Shown here piece by piece: positions 49,440 through 60,609 of a DNA stretch of 64,000 nt. This DNA is from Liolophura sinensis (lineage: Eukaryota; Mollusca; Polyplacophora; Chitonida; Chitonidae), in NCBI RefSeq assembly GCF_032854445.1, contig NC_088298.1, positions 21,477,295 through 21,541,294 on the forward strand. Reading direction: 5' to 3'. The stretch's first letter is position 1. Every line of letters begins with the position of its first letter. Position numbers and translations under genes: made by a program. The notes below the pieces were generated by a model. It saw only the letters and a program-made list of their open reading frames with translations, did no database searches and had not been told where the DNA came from.

Positions 49440-50060
49440 ACCGATGGCCATTAGACCAACTACCAGCTGCCGTCATTACTCTGGTTTGACCCGACTTGAT
49501 ACTCTGTACACCGGCTTACCAACACGACTATACCCGATATATTAGCCTGTATTTTAATGCGGTATTTCTCAAAAGACATACACAGATATGATCAAAGCAC
49601 CTGGTACCTAATTTATAGCATGATATATTAAACCCGTATACCTGCTACCCCATAGTGAAACTTGAAGATGATAAATGTTGATTCACGTATAAACAATACA
49701 TTCTGTATCGCCGTTGTCATATCATCGGTAAGTCCCCTTCCAACAAGAGGACGTCACATTTTATATAGCGCTACTTCACTACAACATCATGCTCATGACA
49801 CCAGATATGACACCAGACATGACACCTCAAGTTCACAACGCTAGATATGTTGGCTCTTGTATATATGTTGCTCTTTAAATGCGTATATTCTTGAGTACGG
49901 CGTAAAACACCAATAAAATAAATAACAAATAAATAACTTTACATGCGTAGTCTCGGTCATATCACCTTATAGCAAAATGGAACCATATTGACAGTGCTGC
50001 CTCAATGAAATATCATGTCCGTGACAACAAACATGACACAAGACAAGACACCAGGCACGT
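49440..50060. repeat. Mixed fragments of families E, B and A
   Basis: Family E-like AGATTTCACCGATGG; SINE B body fragments at 49765-49830 and 49995-50055 (GACACCAGACATGACACC-type words); SINE A tail at 49882-49937 (CTTGAGTACGGCGTAAAACA). Confidence 0.5.
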
Positions 50061-50064
50061 TCAA

Positions 50065-51765
50065 GTTGATTGTTGCGTAACGTCTTGATATTAGTATATA
50101 TATATACTCGCTCTTTCCTGCCAATGTTGCAGCGTGCCAAGCCCAATTTCCTGTCATAACCCGGTCAAAAGCAAAAGGCGTTCATGGACTTAATTTTGTG
50201 TGATGTCCTAGCCTCATGGAAACATCATGGAAGACGATATCACGTTTTAGAGCTAGATTTACATGTTATCTGACAAAGTTCATGCTGAAAAGCCGGATTT
50301 CGCATTACAGAACCGCTTCCCAAGCATAACTTGTCTATGTCTTCTTGTGCGCGTAAACAAAGCAACGTTGGACAATTAACGTCCAAGTGGGTTAATAAAT
50401 CTTTATTAAAAGCTTCTTTAATCCAACGATCTCACTTTATTTTCGGCATGCTTTTCATTATTTAGACATCACTTCTTGAACTAGCACGTTGTCGATTAAT
50501 AAATCAAAAAGCATACTGCTCAATTTTAATCGTTCCAGAATATTTTTGAGCAGACTAAGCATTTTAACAGGCATAAATCTCTCATAACCGCAAACCTGGA
50601 GCAGGCATAACGGGGAAACGTCGATCGAATGGAGTCATTATGGATTGTTTAGCACCCATCGATTACTTTGTGGGAGCTAAAAAAAGAGTTAATGGAAAAC
50701 CAACCCGCTAGGTTCGGCAGGAGTGAACTGAGTCTGTTTATGAATGACGTCACAAATTTTATGTTTTACAAATGCGCATGCGTAATGAATCACTGCTCCT
50801 GCGTCAAGGTGTAGTCATTTACTCGAATGGAATACACACTAGAACAGCCGAAACCAAAATTTCCTTTGTGAGACTGCTCTTGAGATTGAAAGACAAGAAT
50901 CTTATTTGACTGCGCAATGAAAACCCTTTTTACAAACGAATACGGCTTATGGGAATGACATATTGCTCAGTATAAACGCCTCCATAGTAGCCGTGTGATC
51001 TGCTGGATATCTTCTATAGCGCAGGTGCTGTCAGATTACTTAATATTGCACATGCTCAGTTTTATGAGTATAATTTATCAAGTTTTATGTCTGGAGTGAG
51101 GCAGGTTTCTCACCGTATATACTGTATATTCATTAACATCTACTGTTATTTTCTCTGATACACCTGAGAGACCCGACAGATGAGCGAAAGGAATATTGAT
51201 CAAGCTCGTTTTCAGCTGGATCTTATTTTCGAACAGTGATTTTAGACTGCATCAAGTTATCTGAGTTAACGTCTAGCTGACAAGGGATTGATACCTGGTC
51301 AGGAAACTTTGCCAGTAAATTACCTTGATATTTAAAGTGGACATCTTTACAAAAGCGTTATGTGTGGGGTTAAATAATTATAATAAACTGTACGCAGTGT
51401 GCGCCCAAGGTCAAAGGAGAGAAACGATTCTACAGATGGCCAGGAATGGGGAATTAGGTATCGGTTGCACAGCAAGGAAAGCTCTTTCCATTTTATATCA
51501 GCTAAGAAGTGTTTTCATTAAATAAGTATAGTAGTAGGGTGAAACTACACAGCCCTACAGTCTACATTTAAAACAATTTGAACCGAAGAAAAAGCTAATG
51601 ATTCTTATGGTGAGTATGCAGTTATGTAGAACAGGTATTGAATCATCCCAAAATTTTACGAAATCGGTATTTATCTATCTGGCTTTCTGACTCACTATCA
51701 GCCAATGACAAATGGGCTTGCTTCCAGTCAACAGTGTTAAACAGGAAGATGCACGCAAACTCTCC
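50065..51765. other. Intronic stretch, nothing recognised
   Basis: No supported exon or element. Confidence 0.4.
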
Positions 51766-51770
51766 ACTGG

Positions 51771-52066
51771 TGGAACTATTTGATTTATGTATTTATTTAT
51801 TTGATTGGTGTTTTACGCCGTACTCAAGAATATTTCACTTATACGACGGCGGTCAGCATTATGGTGGGAGGAAACCGGGCAGAGCCCGTGGAAAACCCAC
51901 GACCATCCGCAGGTTGCTGACAGACCTTCCCACTTACGGCCGGAGAGGAAGCCAGCATGTGATGGACTTGAACTCACAGCGCCCGCTTTGGTGAGAGACT
52001 CCTGGGTCATGACGCTGCGCTAGGGCGCTAACCAACTGAATCACGGAGGCCCCTGGAACTATTTGA
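51771..52066 (-). mobile_element. SINE family A, full length with target-site duplication
   Basis: The body 51784-52053 runs from the (TTTA)n tail through the intact core to a tRNA-like head (the reverse complement begins GGGGCCTCCGTGATTCAGTT, with B-box region GAGTTCAAGTCCATC). It is flanked by an exact 13-bp direct repeat TGGAACTATTTGA at 51771-51783 and 52054-52066, the mark of LINE-mediated retroposition. Confidence 0.95.
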
Positions 52067-52470
52067 CATCCCGTCATATAACTACTTAGCCCACCGACAT
52101 AATCAGCCAACCAGTGGTTGAGTTGGATTCATCTCATCTCTCCAGCCATATTTAACTAAACACGTTTCACCAGTATTTTTTTTTTTTAGAAATCCATTTA
52201 CAAAAATTCCCAGTTCCTGACATGTGGTTGAAGCAGGTTTGTAATGAGATACCAGTTTGTATTAAAAGATTGACAAAACCACGTAACTTACAAAAAACCT
52301 TTGTCGGAAAAAATGCATAAAACAGGGGATAATTTCGAGACATAAAATATGCACCAAAAACTTTTTAAAAATGTAACAAAAAAAGGGTAAATAAAAAAAA
52401 TGTAAAAACATTTCACACAACAAACAAACAATTTACAAATAGTTTATATGAAATGTTTAAGATGAGCTCA

Positions 52471-52476
52471 TGTATG

Positions 52477-52510
<34 letters not shown>

Positions 52511-52568
52511 TGTATGTATGTATGTATGTATGTATGTATGTATGTATGTATGTATGTATGTATGTATG
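52471..52568. repeat. (TATG)n microsatellite, about 98 bp
   Basis: Almost pure TATG repeats, abutting the 3' end of a decayed SINE B at 52569. The Cys/Met/Tyr/Val ORF here is by-product. Confidence 0.95.
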
Positions 52569-52690
52569 CTTGTGGTTTAGCGGTATAATTTTTCAGCTAT
52601 ATGAATCATATGAGTTATTAGATGTGTGTGTATATATTGTGTGTTCTTGTGGCAGGACGTGCTGCCGCCACGGAAAAATCATGCCGATCG
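52569..52690 (-). mobile_element. Decayed SINE B 3' half
   Basis: GCTTGTGGTTTAGCGGTATA, TTTTTCAGCTATATGA and TTGTGGCAGGACGTGCTGCCG correspond to the plus-strand view of minus-strand SINE B copies (compare 24938 and 14582). Confidence 0.6.
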
Positions 52691-52753
52691 GTTTCTGTAG
52701 CATACTATATAACACGCTGAAGTACCGGAGAAAAAATATAAAAGCAAACTCAC

Positions 52754-52969
52754 TTGCTACGTCCTCATGATCCGAACTCGACTCGTTGTTATTGGGTATA
52801 AGAAGAGCGTCCCAAAATATGCACTTAGCATTAGGACCCTCACCGTGGCAGGATCCCTCACAGGTCAAAGGGTCACATCCGGTATTGAGGTTCTCCATTA
52901 CCTGGCTGTTTTCGGTAGACTTTGTGACACTCTCCTTAGTCAAATCCACCCATTCCAGGGTATATGCTT
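52754..52969 (-). CDS. RTK exon: extracellular 4-Cys module (first exon recognised)
   Basis: 216 bp, phase 1 at both ends. The acceptor follows TTTCTTACAG (AG at 52970-52971); the donor is GCAA|gtgagt. It encodes residues 1-71. Cys31, 36, 40 and 49 have spacing C-x4-C-x3-C-x8-C, resembling the first four cysteines of an EGF-like fold. The fifth and sixth cysteines are absent and an aromatic/aliphatic stretch (IFWDALLIP) follows. Flanks are Ser/Thr/Asn/Glu-rich with a glycosylation sequon (NES, 61-63). Support is the symmetric phase, clean splice sites and in-frame fit to the next exon (split codon gives Asn72). Whether further ectodomain exons lie in the 13.9-kb intron is unknown. Confidence 0.75.
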
Positions 52970-53317
52970 CTGTAAGAAACAAGATCAAAATAATTGTGTT
53001 GTTAAACAGGTGAATGATTTTTTCTGGCAAAAGTATGCCGGCAATGAAATAATATTGTACAAATATCAGAAGTGTGAATTTTTCGCTCAAGGACGTATCA
53101 AGGTTGCTATGACGGGATATACTCATCATACGGAACCCTGTGTGTTGGCCGTCATTGGTTCATTGTATGGTCAAGCTGTCTGGATAAAGGAGATTTCTCA
53201 TCCGTAAAACAAAGTAAAATGATAATCCAACTCACTCTGAAACATGATTTTTTTGAACGTTTTTCGTGTTAATGTTAAATCTCCCTCTGTGTACAATCAA
53301 GAGCTTTTAATGCACGA

Positions 53318-53499
53318 CTACAGCATGAAAGTCCATCTTGTGCATTCTTTGATGCCGGTCATTCTTTTGTCAAGTTTTTGAACTGCTGTTCGAAGTCTCC
53401 TGCCATCTGCACTAAGTTGAGCAAGTTGGATAGCAACTTCGCTTGTTTTCGTGTTACATCTACATGATAATCCTTGAAACATCTTTGTCTGCTTTACTG
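53318..53499 (-). other. Candidate exon ending in a stop, upstream of the first RTK exon
   Basis: After ACTCTCTCCCAG (a good acceptor) a frame in the RTK ectodomain phase stays open for 60 codons to TAG at 53318-53320. Residues include a heptad-like stretch (IQLAQLSADGRRLRTAVQK). It could be an alternative terminal exon of the receptor transcript, the last exon of another gene, or chance. The same frame also stays open upstream of the acceptor. No domain recognised. Confidence 0.25.
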
Positions 53500-53734
53500 C
53501 TGGGAGAGAGTACGCGCAAAATTGAATCTCTAAAGAGGTAATATCTTGATATCTATCAAACAACGTTCTGGGTCGAACGTGGAAGTAGTTGGTGTATTCC
53601 TAGAAAATCTACAAGTGATAGTTTTACACGTTAATCGCAAGCACCTTTGGATAGTACAGTCAGGTCAGCTTACATTTATGAAATTTGTGCGTGTTCAAGT
53701 CCCATTGCCTGATGCCCACCGTTCGTTGTAGAAT

Positions 53735-55210
53735 GCTCCATTTGTAAAGTAGTGCCTTCATCAAAGGAGGATATATCCATTAGGAAATAATTTGCTTTAG
53801 GGCCTATTCAGTTAATGGATTTATGGCTCTATACAAGTATGTCTGTTCATTTTAATGTAGTAGTTTAGTAGACTGCATTTTATCACGTGACAAAAAAAAA
53901 ATGAAAAAAAAAGCATTTTATGACATACACTCCATAATAGGGGTTTTTTCTCTCTTTTTTGTAACATCAAAGTGGACATTTACACTCTGCCACTCTTTTT
54001 TTAGTTCTTTTTTTAGTGTTTGGTGGAACTTTCCATTACCAGTATTCTTAATGGAACGTCAATAAACTTGATCAAAGGTTTGCTCTGACACTGTAGTTTC
54101 AATCACAGGTAAGGAAATAACACGAACTTTCACTTACCTGAGCTGAACTACCTTAGATAACCGTAATAATGAGTAAATAAAATATCAACCCAGCTAAAAA
54201 CCTTGTAAAAGATCTTACGAAACTTACATGTAAATGTACAGTGCAAGTGAATATTCAGCTAATAACGTACATGAAATAGACAAAATGTGGACTGCTAAAT
54301 TTTCTTTGCTTCATAAAAAATACAAACCACTCTTTTAAATTGGTCTTTTTATAATATTAACCGAAAGTCTTCAATATGATGACGTTTCTCTTGCTTTTTG
54401 TAATTTCCCCATAATCTTATAATGTGAGTTTTCATTTTATCAAAATGTGTGATAAGGCTACCATTGCAGAAAGGCTCATCATGTCTTAATTTGCTTCCAC
54501 TAAGCTTATAAACATGTTAGTACCAATTAGGTTTGGTCACCACAGGCGTTAACAATATTATTTCTGGCCCATGGACTATATGACCACAAGGTTAGTTCTG
54601 ACAAAAAGTGCTCTGTTTGGTGAAAAAAGGGAACAGCCGATCTCATTGCTATTACAGGATAAATATATAAGGGATTACCCGAAAGACCACACGAACGCTT
54701 CCGGACAGTTGATACCACCAAGGCCTTGACAGCGTTGACTGTAATGGAATCCCTGAAAATACTTGTCCAAGGATGGGACTGATCTCATAGGCCTACCTCG
54801 TTTTTATATGCGCGATTGAAAAACGTGTGTTCTAACTATCTGTTGTTGTTCGAAAGCAAACTCAATAATGTTTCTTGCAGTGGCGTGCATCACCCCTTAG
54901 GGTGGAAAACGCCAATACAAATAATGTCATGTACATCAAGCCGTTAGAAAGGGATGCACCGTAATGGGAGTCAGTGTCTCTGTGTACCAAGGAAAGTTTT
55001 ATGCTACATCAGGCTCATAAAAAATATCAAAGTACAACGCAGCTTATTTCAGATCAATCGTAAATGTAGTATCGTAATAATGACTAACGGTGTCAATTAA
55101 GAGATTAAAAGAATCAATTAAATTTGTATCACTGTTATCGGCTTGTATGCATGAAAGATGAAAACAGTACATTGACCTGCACTGTTGACTAATGAGATAC
55201 AAGCAGGCGA
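53735..55210. other. Upstream flank or intron, nothing recognised
   Basis: AT-rich; no signal-peptide exon could be recognised on the minus strand. Confidence 0.4.
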
Positions 55211-55213
55211 AAT

Positions 55214-55435
55214 CAAAAGATGAAACCAGATGACGATATGAAAGTATTATAACAGATAGCTAGTTAAAAATATGGTAAGAGAGGACAATACCAAAAGATG
55301 AAACCAGATGACGATACCAAAGTATGGAAGCAAAAATGGCTATTTGAGATATGGTAACAGACAGTGACATGAAAATGTGGTAAGATAATAAAAAAACACT
55401 ACAAGATGATAATACCCACCACCACGATGAGAAAT
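55214..55435. repeat. Local duplication and degenerate repeat
   Basis: AAAAGATGAAACCAGATGAC occurs at about 55217 and 55293, with intervening GGTAAGA and GACGATA phrases. It explains the Ser/Ile-rich minus-strand ORF here. Confidence 0.6.
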
Positions 55436-55439
55436 CCAC

Positions 55440-56740
55440 CAACCGTGGGTATTATTCAGCTAACAACATTCCCATGCAGGGGCCTGTTTTACGAGTAGTC
55501 GCACATTACGCCTGGCGTAATGACAACATACAATGTAGAGATACGTCACCACGGTAGAATAAATGCGTTTTACGTTGTGTTGCGACAGCTTCGAGGAACG
55601 GCGCTTGAAGACTAAAATTACCTGCGGAATATGCTATCCACGATGCAGATACGTGTCGAGTTCACAGTGTAAAAGATATGTTACTTCTAGAGGGTAAAAC
55701 CATCTGTGCGGAATAAGCCAGATGGAGGCTGTGAGTGCGCATGACACATGGTGTTCACCCGGGTCTTCGGCGGGATAAGCAACAGCACGTGCCCCAGCGT
55801 TGAATCATTGTAACCCTCACTGGATGTAGTTACAGACACAACTCAGCAAATTTCGTGCAATTATTATGACTCTTTGTGACTCTTGAAAACTTCACATGGA
55901 CTTTAGCATAGTTCTAAGCCTGGACTAAAGAGAAATGACCTTTCCGAACTGTCAATCAAGAACACGCACTTGACCAATCATGAGCAGTATTGTTGCAAAA
56001 CACTCAACGGGATGTCCACACATCTTCCTGCTACACCGTTTCGTCACAATCACCTTCAACGAGAATGGAATGAAAAGTCACGTTGTCACGAGAAGAGGCG
56101 GAAGGATATCTAATGTGTTAGATTGATCTATTCTGTGCAGAAAGCAGAATTCACCACGGCGTTTTGAATTTTCCCTCGAATGATCGGTTCAGTAAAATTA
56201 ACAGTTTTTCCTAAACATCGTAAGACTACTAAACAGCTGTATAGCATATAACACGATTTTACCCCTAAGCTGATTTGTATCATTTGTAGCTACCGTCGCC
56301 ACCTGTCACCCAATCATTAGGTGTTAACATACGCAACACGCTCCCTCTGCAGCCGGCTCTCGTGAGTTCGGGAGAAATCAAGAAAACCAAAGAAAAAAGG
56401 GAAATTATGACTTACCATTTATTTATTTATATGTTTGTTTACATATTAATTTAGATAGTTATTTATTTCATTGTTATTTAGCGCTGTTTTGTTGGCATGT
56501 TATTTAGCTTCAAATGAATAAGCATAAAATAGCTCAAAGGAATGGGTTGCTGAGACTGCCTTGACTTATAATCAGATCTGCAATCAGAATTACAGTCATA
56601 TGTACACAAAGGAGCCCCTTGCACAAGGAAATCGTAGACTAAGTTGACACCATGGCTACACATGTTTGTAACATGTGTTGTCAAGGTAGTTACCTTCAAT
56701 TTAGAAAATGATAGCTTTGTGAAAGCGGCCCCTGCCGAAC
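55440..56740. other. No gene recognised
   Basis: A perfect 9-bp-arm palindrome (CATTACGCC T GGCGTAATG) at 55504-55522; otherwise nothing. Confidence 0.4.
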
Positions 56741-56749
56741 TAGACCTAC

Positions 56750-57428
56750 AAATATATAACCAGATCTAAAGTCAAGTCTACAACCAGAAGCACTGTGAGA
56801 ACTACAGCCAAATCTACAGTCAAATCTACAATCAAATCTAAAGTCAAGTCTACAACAAGAGCCACAGTCAGAACTGCAACCAAAACTACACTAGATCTAC
56901 AATCAAAGTTAATGTAAAATGTACAATCAGGTGTACGGTGAGATCTTACACATCCAAAATAAGAACTGCAGTCATGTCTAAAATCAGAACTTCAGTTTGA
57001 TCTACAGGCAAAACCACAGTCTGATCTCCAGGCAAAGCTACAGTCTGATCTACAGGCAAAGCTACAGCCTGATCTACAGGCAAAACTACAGTCTGATCTC
57101 CAGGCAAAGCTACAGTCTGATCTACAGGCAAAACTAGTCTGATCTACAGGCAAAACCACAGTCTGATCTCCAGGCAAAGCTACAGTCTGATCTACAGGCA
57201 AAACTAGTCTGATCTACAGGCAAAACCACAGTCTGATCTCCAGGCAAAGCTACAGCCTGATCTACAGGCAAAGCTACAGTCTGATCTACAGGCAAAACCA
57301 CAGTCTGATCTACAGGCAAAGCCACAGCCTGATCTTCAGGCAAAGCTACAGTCTGATCTACAGGCAAAACTACAGTCTGATCTACAGGCAAAGCCACAGT
57401 GTGATCTACAGGCAAAACTACAGTCACA
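56750..57428. repeat. 24-bp minisatellite with a diverged flank
   Basis: From about 56995 roughly 18 copies of TCTGATCTACAGGCAAARCY plus ACAG. At two places (near 57133 and 57206) the same 2-bp loss occurs, defining a duplicated 70-bp block. At 56750-56930 lie older relatives (AAATCTACAGTCAAATCTAC). The 24-bp period gives an 8-residue repeat (VDQTVALP) on the minus strand, broken by the 2-bp losses. Confidence 0.9.
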
Positions 57429-57429
57429 A

Positions 57430-58460
57430 CAGTGGTCAGGGGCTGCTTTAAAAGAAAAACTCTAAATATACTCGTTTTCTCCATTTTTTCTTCGAAAACG
57501 ACGTCTTTTATGTTAAAATGGCACAAAACGGCTTAAATAACGAGAAAAGTTACGCGCAAGTGTACGTACTTACGAAATTCTTTGTACGAAGATTTTGTAC
57601 GAAGTTCCCAAGAACTGCAGTCAAACATTTTAGTGGGAAATCGCTTCCCAAACTTCTGTCACAGCTGCACTAGTTGCCATGCATCCAGCTCTCCCAGGTG
57701 TGTTACCATCTATCAATTCTCTGTCTTCTCCAAAGGATTTAGTCTCTCGTGTTGCAGCGGGGAACTATGTCAATACATTCAGCTCTAGATTTCTCGCCCG
57801 GCGAACATATTACATTAGCTTTACCAGCAAGATATACGTTATAGCGGCGATAAGAGAAAATGGCGACGGGAATCCATTACGCAGTCTCTGCGGGCGTCTC
57901 GGCTTAATAGCCCTTTAGATGTACTCGTGCTATAGACACTCACAAAACTTATGCCTGGCGGAAAGAAAATTCAGCCATGTGTACAGGGAAACTGAATCGT
58001 CCATGTTGATTTAGGATGAAATATTTGTAAAACTGTTAGTCAAGGTAGCATAGGATCTTTCCGGTTTAAACTGACACTCTAAAAGTAATGTGTTAAATTT
58101 AGCCTAATGTTATGGTTACTGAGTGATGTTACGGCAAAATATTAGTATACATGTATTATGTGCGATACAATAGATCGTTACACTAACAAATGTACTCTGC
58201 TGCTGTAATACTGTAAGTCTATCAAATTGCATTTAACATCACCGCAGTTTTGTACCAAATTCTGCTGAAGTCAGTGTGCTAGGGGTTGTGTGAGTTGTTA
58301 CGATGTAAGCAGTTAGAGTTGTAGACGAAACGTTTTTGTTAAATTATGTCTAATTTTGTAAGTGTATCAAATTACATTACATTTCACATCACCGCATTTT
58401 TGTATCAAATTCTACTTAAACCATGATGCTAAAGGCTGTGTAAGTCGCCACGATTTAAGC
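57430..58460. other. No gene recognised
   Basis: A good minus-strand donor (AATTTC|gtaagt near 57570) follows a short ATG frame of 18 codons with no signal-peptide character. Phrases at 58074-58130 (ACACTCTAAAAGTAATGTG) recall a MITE family 1 end. Confidence 0.35.
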
Positions 58461-58763
58461 AGTTACGTGAACAGTTAGAATAAAAGCCTATCGGAGGTAA
58501 ATTGACACAAGATCTTATTTCACCCCATTTACGTGTGACCATTTGCCAACTCTCACGCTCTCGTCTCTGCTCTGGTTCCATACTCTCTATGCTGTAGCCG
58601 TATTTCACCGGTTACGCGTGACCATTTGCCAGCTATCACACTGTCGTCGCCGCTGTAGTTTTATTCTCTATGCTGTAGCCGTATTTCACCGTTTACCTGT
58701 GACTTTTTGCAAGGTATCACGCTATCGTTGCTGGTCTGGCTATACTCTCTATGCTCACGCCAT
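58460..58763 (+). repeat. Family E flank plus three satellite monomers
   Basis: GTGAACAGTTAGAATAAAAG and GGAGGTAAATTGACACAAGA, then monomers starting near 58516, 58601 and 58682 with GTGACCATTTGCCAGCTATC and CTCTATGCTGTAGCCG. Same satellite as 41562-41886. Confidence 0.85.
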
Positions 58764-58769
58764 GTGTTT

Positions 58770-59385
58770 TGTCATATATAACATAATGGTATATAGGAAT
58801 GACATAATCTGTTCTGCCCTGACGCAGAAAACATGTTATTCAATTTGTGAGAATAGCTTTAGAGCGAATCTATACCAATATATTTTCTGTTTTAGATATA
58901 CTTACTATATGCACTTAACAAGTTGGACATTTACACGATACAAGTTTTTTTGCTTGTGTAACCGTATATTCTGCAACGAATAAGGGTTTAGTCTTCAAGG
59001 CAGGTTACAGTCAATAAAGCTACCCGCCAGTCATTTTGTAAGTTATTCAGTCAAAAGAATAAAGCAGGGAATGATACAAGACACGTTCATTTGTTTGACT
59101 ACTAGGGAAAGACACGCTAACCTTGACAGAGGCTTAAGAAAAAGGAAAAAAGGTAAAAATGTCATACGGGAAGAATCACAATGTACACTATATATAATTT
59201 AAATATAACGACTGCAAGCATTCAAAAGGCGTGTTAGTTGTAGACGAGACTTTTGTGGTAAAGTTTAATCTAGAAAACAGCTTTAACAATTCAAATGATT
59301 TTTGGTTTACGTGTCCGTAGTTTTGAGCATTTTTTCTGTTCTTCACGATGGCTTAGTCCATTTTACAGAAATACCAGACAACTTT
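58770..59385. other. No gene recognised
   Basis: A plus-strand ORF runs out of the satellite to 58983; no domain. Confidence 0.4.
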
Positions 59386-59389
59386 GACT

Positions 59390-59655
59390 AATATTAATTT
59401 ATTTGATTGGTGTTTTATGCCGTTCTCAAGAATATTTCACTCATACGACAGCGGCCAGCATTATGGTATATGGAAACCAGCCATACCCAGGAGGAAACCC
59501 ACGATCATCCGCAGGCTGCTGGGAGACCTTCCCATTTACAGTCGGAGAGGAAGTCAGCATGAATTGGACTTGAACTCACAGCGACAGCATTGCTGAGAGA
59601 CCCCTGCGTCATTGTGCCACGCTGGATCGCAATCCACTTCAGCCACGGAGGCCGC
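59390..59655 (-). mobile_element. SINE family A, full length
   Basis: TTTATTTGATTGGTGTTTTA, the core, GGACTTGAACTCACAGCGAC (B box), CACTTCAGCCACGGAGGCCG (A box end). No clear target duplication. Confidence 0.9.
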
Positions 59656-59659
59656 GATT

Positions 59660-60055
59660 GATGGATAAAAAATCATTCATTATATAATGGAATTCAACAG
59701 AACCCGATTATTTCCGTTGAATTTTCTTATTTAGTTTATTTAGTTTACGATATTTAGTTTTACATGTGCATGATAGTGATATTCTAAAACGTGGTGTCAG
59801 CAATATGGACGTCATGTATCCACAATTTTGAATTCAGAGCGTTTCCTCTATATATTTAGAATAACTGCATGGAGCACTAAGTAAATAAAATGATTGTGGG
59901 TTCAACTTTCATATACAGGCTTTGGAACTTATGGTCCAACCAAGGAGCTTTGCTAATATCCGTTTCACTATGTTTTCTTTATTTTTAATCATTCTTTACT
60001 TGCTCTAGCTCTAACACATGTAAGCGCAAATGCAGCAGTAAAACCTTGTAATGCA
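59660..60055. other. No gene recognised
   Basis: AT-rich; tandem TTTAGTTTA words near 59730-59760. Confidence 0.4.
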
Positions 60056-60084
60056 AACTGTAGGCTACATCATAGAATGTTAAT

Positions 60085-60150
60085 GTAATGACGACAGTGT
60101 GGTAGCTGGCCAGTGGTTACACGTAACCGGTGAAATACGGCTATAGCATT
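60085..60150 (-). repeat. Family E monomer
   Basis: ATGACGACAGTGTGGTAGCT, GGCCAGTGGTTACACG, TAACCGGTGAAATACGGC: the reverse complement of one satellite monomer. Confidence 0.7.
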
Positions 60151-60286
60151 AAGAGAAAGTCCAGCGACCACAGTGTCATAGTCGACTTATATGCCCACAC
60201 ATTATTGGTGAAATTTTCATTCTAGCTTTTAAGACACTCAGGGTTTTGAAATTTCCAGTATGCTGGTTAATTTCAGAAATAGACTG

Positions 60287-60605
60287 AATGAATGATTGCT
60301 TGGCGTACTTGATCGTTTTTCAATCATTTGCTGACGAGGAGGTGCATGTGCATATACTGTGCTTGCAGCAGAGCGAATCCATGCCGCTAAAGTGCCGCCG
60401 CCACTGAAGTATCATTCCAAAGACACCAGACATGACACCCCACTCAGTCACATTATACTGACACCGTCCTTTTTCCTTGCTCTAAACTCTCAGCGCTGAC
60501 CACCAAGCCAGGCAGCAACAAGTACCATTTTTAAAGTCTTTGGTATGACCCGACCTGGATTTGATCCCGAGGTCTCCCGAGCGATGACGGTCTGATGCTT
60601 GGCAC
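60287..60605 (-). mobile_element. tRNA-headed SINE B, near full length
   Basis: The plus strand shows GATTGCTTGGCGTACTTGAT, then CACTGAAGTATCATTCCAAAG, GACACCAGACATGACACCCC and GACCTGGATTTGATCCCGAG; the reverse complement has a tRNA-like head and the GTGTCAGTATAATGTGACTG body. Confidence 0.8.
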
Positions 60606-60609
60606 AGAT

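Noticed and set aside
52453-52770. Cys/Met/Val-rich 105-codon ORF
   Set aside because: Translation of the (TATG)n microsatellite.
52593-53129. Whole 178-codon minus-strand ORF as one exon
   Set aside because: Only 52754-52969 lies between good splice sites in the receptor phase; the rest is AT-rich intron-like sequence that happens to stay open.
55260-55442. Hydrophobic minus-strand ORF as a signal peptide exon
   Set aside because: Lies in a local duplication of GATGAAACCAGATGAC words; no in-phase donor recognised.
56946-57526. 8-residue-repeat protein on the minus strand
   Set aside because: 24-bp minisatellite with frame-breaking 2-bp losses; no ectodomain or splice evidence.
57570-57640. 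First coding exon of the receptor ending at AATTTC|gtaagt
   Set aside because: The ATG frame is only 18 codons with no hydrophobic signal sequence and contains a short direct repeat; the in-phase donor alone is not enough.
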